Assembly (NCBI GenBank): GCA_902774845.1
Contig: CACYJU010000003.1
Coordinates: forward strand, 62,001 to 126,000
Direction: 5' to 3'
Length of the DNA stretch: 64,000 bases
DNA from: an uncultured Bacteroidota bacterium
GTDB lineage: Bacteria; Bacteroidota; Bacteroidia; Bacteroidales; P3
A program made the translations under genes and the position numbers. Position 1 is the first letter of the stretch. Each line of letters starts with the position of its first letter. Positions 60,077 through 64,000 of the stretch are shown in pieces. Under the pieces are notes generated by a model. That model was not told the origin of the DNA. It was given only the letters and a program-made list of their open reading frames with translations, and did no database searches.

Positions 60077-61504
60077 ATGGCGGATATTCGAGAACTTGAG
60101 ACAAAACCCATAGGCAAACTCCTGTGGACCTTCGCGCTGCCGGCGGTCATCACTCAGGTGGTCGCCTCCATATACAACATCGTCGACCGCGTCTTCCTGG
60201 GTCAGTATGTGGGCGAGATGGCCATAGCGGGCCTCGCCATCACGCTGCCTCTCATGAACATCATCCACGCCTTCGGCGCGATGGTGGGCGTGGGTGCGTC
60301 GGCTCGCATGAGCATTGTGCTGGGCAGGAAAGATATCCGTTGGGCCGAGAAGATACTGGGCAACAGCATCCTCCTCACCTTCTTCTTCGGCTTCCTCTTC
60401 GTCACCGGCGGCTACCTCTTCATGGATCAGATACTCGAGCTCTTCGGAGCCTCGCACGACACCATAGGCTTCGCTCGCGAGTATATGCAGATAGTGCTGC
60501 CTGGCATGTTCTTCACAACTCTCTCTTTCAACCTCACCGGACTTATCCGCGCCTCGGGCTACCCCACCAAGTCCATGTGGATAATGGCGGGCGGTGCCGT
60601 ACTGAACATGATTCTCGACGCTCTCTTCATCTGCCTTATGGGATGGGGCATCGCGGGTGCCGCTTGGGCCACCACCATCTCGATGGTGTCGATGGCGGTG
60701 GTGTCGATTGCCCATTTCATCCAGCCCTCCTCCTTCATCCGCTTCCAACGTCATGCCTGGGCGCCCAAGCTCTATATCTTCCGCAACGTGCTGCTTATCG
60801 GATTGAGCCCGTTCCTGATGAACTTCGCCGCCTCCTTCGTGGTGGCGCTGCTCAACCGCCAGCTGATCCACTACGGCAACATCGCCGTAGCCTTGTCGGG
60901 TGGCGATCTCGCCGTCGGCGCCTACGGTGTGGTCAACACCTACTGCTCCTTCTTGGTGATGCTCATTCTGGGCATCTGTCAGGGAATGCAACCCATCGCT
61001 GGCTATAACTACGGGGCGGGACACAACCACCGCCTGAAAGAGACCTACACGCTCACACTCAAATGCTCGCTGGCTGTCGGGGTACTCGGAGCCGTGCTGG
61101 CCTTGGCGATACCGCACTACATCATGCGGGCGTTCACCAACGGCGACGAGATGATAGCCATCGGCACTCCGGCGATGCGGTGGCTCAACGTGATGATGCC
61201 GCTGATAGCGTTCACCATCACCAACTCACAGTTCTTCCAGAGCATCGACAAGCCGTGGATAGCGATAGTCACGAGCCTTTCGAGACAGCTGATATTCCTT
61301 ATCCCGATGATGTTCATCGTCCCCTACCTCATGGTGCAAGCCGGAGGCGACGGCCTCACAGGAGTGTGGGTGTCGTGCACGATATGCGACGTGCTCGGAG
61401 CCCTCCTGGCGGGAGTGTTGCTGGTCACGCAGACGAAGGTGTTCAAACCCGGCTACGTGGCCCCCGAGCGCCGACCCCAGAAAGAATACGGCCCGGAAGA
61501 TTAA
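60077..61504 (+). CDS. MATE-family efflux transporter
   Basis: 475 residues, twelve spans. Family words: PIGKLLWTFALPAVITQVVASIYNIVDRVFLGQYVGEMAIAGLAI, GVGASARMSIVLGRKDI, GLIRASGYPTKSMWIMAGGAVLNMILDALFI, and the second half repeat GICQGMQPIAGYNYGAGHNHRL. Exports cationic compounds coupled to Na+ or H+; substrate unknown. Follows nadD by 12 bp. Confidence 0.93.
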   Translation: MADIRELETKPIGKLLWTFALPAVITQVVASIYNIVDRVFLGQYVGEMAIAGLAITLPLMNIIHAFGAMVGVGASARMSIVLGRKDIRWAEKILGNSILLTFFFGFLFVTGGYLFMDQILELFGASHDTIGFAREYMQIVLPGMFFTTLSFNLTGLIRASGYPTKSMWIMAGGAVLNMILDALFICLMGWGIAGAAWATTISMVSMAVVSIAHFIQPSSFIRFQRHAWAPKLYIFRNVLLIGLSPFLMNFAASFVVALLNRQLIHYGNIAVALSGGDLAVGAYGVVNTYCSFLVMLILGICQGMQPIAGYNYGAGHNHRLKETYTLTLKCSLAVGVLGAVLALAIPHYIMRAFTNGDEMIAIGTPAMRWLNVMMPLIAFTITNSQFFQSIDKPWIAIVTSLSRQLIFLIPMMFIVPYLMVQAGGDGLTGVWVSCTICDVLGALLAGVLLVTQTKVFKPGYVAPERRPQKEYGPED

Positions 61505-61616
61505 ACACAGCCAACCCATAGCCGAAATCTCGTACAATCAATGTAACCATCCGCTGCATTCGATTGATTCATAGGAGTCCATCAACCTTTTTTTTCAGGA
61601 AAAGACACCCTCGCCT

Positions 61617-61640
61617 GCTACAGTGCTACAGTGCTACAGT
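61617..61640. repeat. Octamer array, left arm (GCTACAGT x3)
   Basis: Three exact GCTACAGT units. Inverted relative to the array at 61750-61781, and nearly equidistant from the palindrome between them. Confidence 0.93.
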
Positions 61641-61676
61641 TCAAAATCTGGTTGACCAAAAGTCAAAAAGAAATTT

Positions 61677-61714
61677 TATATCTATATATTTATATGTATA
61701 AATATATAGATATA
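61677..61714. repeat. Perfect AT-rich palindrome, 18-bp arms
   Basis: TATATCTATATATTTATA, then TG, then its exact reverse complement. The centre is at 61695.5, about 55 bp from the inner edge of each octamer array. Confidence 0.95.
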
Positions 61715-61749
61715 AGGTATAATTTGGGGGTGGAATAGCCCCAATTCTA

Positions 61750-61781
61750 ACTGTAGCACTGTAGCACTGTAGCACTGTAGC
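61750..61781. repeat. Octamer array, right arm (ACTGTAGC x4)
   Basis: Four exact ACTGTAGC units, the reverse complement of the left-arm unit. A GGGG/CCCC hairpin at 61724-61744 lies just inside. Confidence 0.93.
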
Positions 61782-61898
61782 GCAAAGGGAAGATTATTAC
61801 AAACAACAGACTGTATTATAATACATTAGCGCCAATTAGGGATTCTTTTAAAAAAAAAAAAATTCGCAAACCATTCGTAGACCGCAATGGCAAGGTTG

Positions 61899-61906
61899 TA
61901 CTTTTG
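61899..61906 (+). promoter_or_regulatory. Orphan -7 box
   Basis: TACTTTTG, 351 bp from the next ATG with no open frame directly behind it. Could drive a non-coding transcript or be chance. Confidence 0.35.
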
Positions 61907-62228
61907 CATCGTCAAATCAACCCCAAGCCCTACTAACACCCCCTACACCATTACACCCTTACACTCTTACACCATTACACCACTCTCATACATCTTACAT
62001 CTTACATCTTACTTCTTCCCTCTTCCCTCCCATCTAACTCCCATCAAGCTCCGCACTAACTCCCAATTAACTCCTTCTTCAAAATTCAAAATTCAAATTT
62101 CAAAAATCAACATTAACACTGCCCCCCATAAAAAAAATCCGGAGAATCCGGAATCTCCGGGACATCCGTCCCCCAATCAAATATCAACATATCCACCCTC
62201 AACAAGTTCAACATTCAAAATAATTCCG

Positions 62229-62236
62229 TACCTTTG
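62229..62236 (+). promoter_or_regulatory. -7 box for the two-repeat secreted protein
   Basis: TACCTTTG, 20 bp before the ATG at 62257. Confidence 0.6.
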
Positions 62237-62256
62237 CACTCTCAACCTTCAACATT

Positions 62257-63969
62257 ATGAAACGCATAGCCCTCTTTTTCTTGCTTACCCTTTTCATCCT
62301 CACCCCCAGCGCCTTCTCGCAAGACGACGACTGGTACCGTCCCGGCGGATTCGACGCCATCGGACGCTCCTATAAGACCTTCTCCGTCTCCGACACCAAG
62401 AAAGTCCACTTCTCCCGCGGCAACCTCCAATACAACGCCTCCCAGAACAAATGGCGCTTCGCCCTCCGTCAGTACAACTACTCCTGTGGCGACAATACCG
62501 GTATAGCGCAGAACTACGACGGATGGATGGATCTTTTCCGCTACGGCACCTCTGGTTGGAATAATGGTGCAACCTACTATCAACCGTGGTCAACAGGCGG
62601 ATCCAGTAGTGATTATACCTCTGGCAATCTCACAGGAGCAAAAGCCAACGCCGACTGGGGTGTATATAACAAAATATCCAATGGAGGAAACAAAGCTGGA
62701 CAATGGCGTACTCTCACTAGTGATGAATGGTGTTATCTACTTGACTTATCTGGAGTTGGTTCCAACGCGTCTGCCGGAATCCCTAGTCGTCAAGGTAAAT
62801 GTGGATTTGGAACCATTGAAGGAATGTTTCGAGGACTGATTGTGTTGCCAGACGACTGGGTGTTGCCCTCTGGCTGCAGTTTTACCCCAGTACAACGAGA
62901 TGTCCAAAATGAATTCGCATTTAACACCTACACCTATGCCGAATGGGATAAGATGCAGAATGCTGGTGCGATTTTCTTGCCTGCCGCAGGCGACCTCTAT
63001 GGGGAAGAATTGCTTACTCCAGGTGTTTATGGTGCTTATTGGACGGCTGCCCCAGATGCGAATAACAGTAGCAGCTGTCAATATGTAACGTTCAGAGGTG
63101 ATACGTGGTCTAATTTGTTCTTGGACGTTCAAGGTGCAAATTTGGGCATGTCCGTCCGCCTCGTAGCTGATGAGAACCCCAATGTCTCCAAAGCCTTCGA
63201 CCTCGATGGTGCTTCCTATAAGACCTTCTCCGTAGCCGACGGCCGAACTGTCCACTTCTCCAAAGGCAACCTCCGCTACAACGCCGCCACCAACACATGG
63301 GCCTTCGCCGCCAAACAATACCTCTACATAGGCGACGCCAACAGCAACATCTCCGAGAGCTACAACGGCTGGATAGACCTCTTCGCTTGGGGAACGAGCG
63401 GCTGGAACAGCGGCGCGACCGCATTCCAACCGTGGAGTACAAGCACCACGAATGCCGACTATTATCCCGGCGGCAGCGCTACTAACAACCTCACGGGCGA
63501 TTATGCACAAGCTGACTGGGGTGTGTATAACAAAATCACAAATGGCGGCAACAAGGCAGGCAAATGGCGCACGCTGACGCATGATGAGTGGGAATACCTG
63601 ATAGGTCGCAATGGCAAATACGGTTTTGCAACTATAGGTGACAATTATACAGGTATGGTGCTTCTGCCTGATGATTGGACTTTGCCAAGTGGTGTAACCT
63701 TCACAGCTGGATATGACAACGAGTATAATACAAATACCTATACAACCGCTCAATGGCAAAAAATGGAGGCTGCGGGAGCAATTTTCCTGCCTGCTGCAGG
63801 TGCCCGCGATGGTACGAATGTGTACAACGTTAGTATGGGCGGAGCCTATTGGTCCTGTACTTATGACGATGAGAATGACGCGTGGATGGTGGACATGGGA
63901 ACCGATTTTGTGGAAATGAACTACGGCTTCCGCTCCCGCGGTTTTTCCGTCCGCTTAGTAAAAGACTAA
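62257..63969 (+). CDS. Secreted two-repeat protein (HFSxGNLxYNA family)
   Basis: 570 residues. Signal peptide to about 22 (LTPSAFSQ). Two copies of the same module, at about 38-310 and 318-570: SYKTFSVSDTKKVHFSRGNLQYNASQNKWRFA and SYKTFSVADGRTVHFSKGNLRYNAATNTWAFA, each with a GW.DLF.WGTSGWN, ADWGVYNKISNGGNKAG.WRTLT.DEW, ATIG/GTIEGM..G.VLLPDDW.LPSG and IFLPAAG section. The module is common in rumen and gut Bacteroidales and related to Fib_succ_major domains. There is no T9SS sorting domain at the end (FSVRLVKD, stop). It is probably exported only to the periplasm or by another route. Confidence 0.82.
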   Translation: MKRIALFFLLTLFILTPSAFSQDDDWYRPGGFDAIGRSYKTFSVSDTKKVHFSRGNLQYNASQNKWRFALRQYNYSCGDNTGIAQNYDGWMDLFRYGTSGWNNGATYYQPWSTGGSSSDYTSGNLTGAKANADWGVYNKISNGGNKAGQWRTLTSDEWCYLLDLSGVGSNASAGIPSRQGKCGFGTIEGMFRGLIVLPDDWVLPSGCSFTPVQRDVQNEFAFNTYTYAEWDKMQNAGAIFLPAAGDLYGEELLTPGVYGAYWTAAPDANNSSSCQYVTFRGDTWSNLFLDVQGANLGMSVRLVADENPNVSKAFDLDGASYKTFSVADGRTVHFSKGNLRYNAATNTWAFAAKQYLYIGDANSNISESYNGWIDLFAWGTSGWNSGATAFQPWSTSTTNADYYPGGSATNNLTGDYAQADWGVYNKITNGGNKAGKWRTLTHDEWEYLIGRNGKYGFATIGDNYTGMVLLPDDWTLPSGVTFTAGYDNEYNTNTYTTAQWQKMEAAGAIFLPAAGARDGTNVYNVSMGGAYWSCTYDDENDAWMVDMGTDFVEMNYGFRSRGFSVRLVKD

Positions 63970-64000
63970 CCGTCCGCCAGCACGTTCCCCATAAATCTCC

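Larger units (their letters stand above)
61505..62256. other. Intergenic region with a large inverted structure and pyrimidine repeats
   Basis: 752 bases with no supported gene. It has the symmetric octamer/palindrome structure (61617-61781), an orphan TAnnTTTG box (61899-61906), and a pyrimidine-rich repeat stretch (about 61940-62035, TACACCCTTACACTCTTAC and CATCTTACATCTTAC). After that come 7-bp words (AAAATTC, AAATTTC) around 62080 and the promoter of the next gene. Confidence 0.75.

Noticed and set aside
59423..61117. 564-residue open frame on the minus strand
   Set aside because: Antisense to nadD and the MATE gene, with low-complexity His/Glu/Val-rich peptide. The plus-strand genes have clear family motifs.
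61617..61781. CRISPR array or attachment site
   Set aside because: Octamers are adjacent without spacers and arranged inverted around a palindrome. No integrase or tRNA lies beside it.

Overview
The window reads as chromosomal DNA of an uncultured gut- or rumen-type Bacteroidales. The evidence is type IX secretion system (T9SS) C-terminal sorting domains on at least seven proteins, gingipain-like C25 proteases, PorP/SprF and PorE-like OmpA proteins, BspA-like leucine-rich-repeat proteins, Fibrobacter-type paralogous lipoproteins, and promoters with the Bacteroidetes -7 box TAnnTTTG. Housekeeping genes are moderately GC-rich. The surface-protein genes are more AT-rich and repeat-laden. No rRNA, CRISPR array, transposase or phage gene was found.

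Layout. 1-2139: the 3' part of a secreted T9SS substrate, broken by two short exact tandem duplications. 2140-3055: a repeat-packed intergenic region with three different 11-bp-period arrays. 3056-8326: a sigma factor fused to a membrane span and an exported domain, divergent from two BspA-like LRR paralogues that share a duplicated leader. 8336-9544: a DUF4143-type ATPase. 10044-17132: a lipoprotein/ECF-sigma accessory region (small lipoprotein, ECF sigma factor, three-span membrane protein, membrane-anchored protein, truncated FGE-like protein, CGPC lipoprotein, paralogous Fib_succ_major lipoproteins, CPBP protease), with many ATGA overlaps. 17256-18382: a cytidylate kinase-like gene and a truncated kinase-like fragment.

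18807-22485: tsaD, PorP/SprF and an OmpA/PD40 protein. 22492-26298: a minus-strand operon (DHOD-like, four-helix bundle, kdsA, exonuclease, degenerate FAH protein). 26554-36956: housekeeping genes (TPR protein, purL, DUF4878 lipoprotein, AlkZ-like, acyltransferase, manC, tRNA-Asn, nnrD, arginine decarboxylase). 37144-54077: one long co-directional minus-strand run of DUF1599, DoxX/BT_3928-like, DUF4293, tsaE, rsfS, ftsH, cdsA, an RluA-type pseudouridine synthase, and four tandem C25 gingipain-like proteases. 54288-63969: tRNA-Leu, gdx/sugE, parE, a small lipoprotein, an acidic protein with an H1-like lysine-rich tail, nadD, a MATE transporter, a large symmetric inverted-repeat structure, and a secreted two-repeat protein.

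Functionally the window combines envelope and outer-membrane export (PorP, PorE-like), the cargo it would export (C25 proteases, LRR proteins, the broken surface protein), two sigma systems likely to sense the envelope, and envelope biosynthesis (kdsA, cdsA, manC, acyltransferase). The most unusual signals are: (i) short non-triplet tandem repeats (7, 8 and 11 bp) filling intergenic space and also sitting in the linkers of T9SS cargo, exactly before the sorting domain or between propeptide and protease; (ii) the membrane-tethered sigma factor with a sorting-domain-like exported end; (iii) the four-gene C25 battery behind ftsH-cdsA; and (iv) a nearly symmetric 165-bp inverted structure with octamer arms at 61617-61781.
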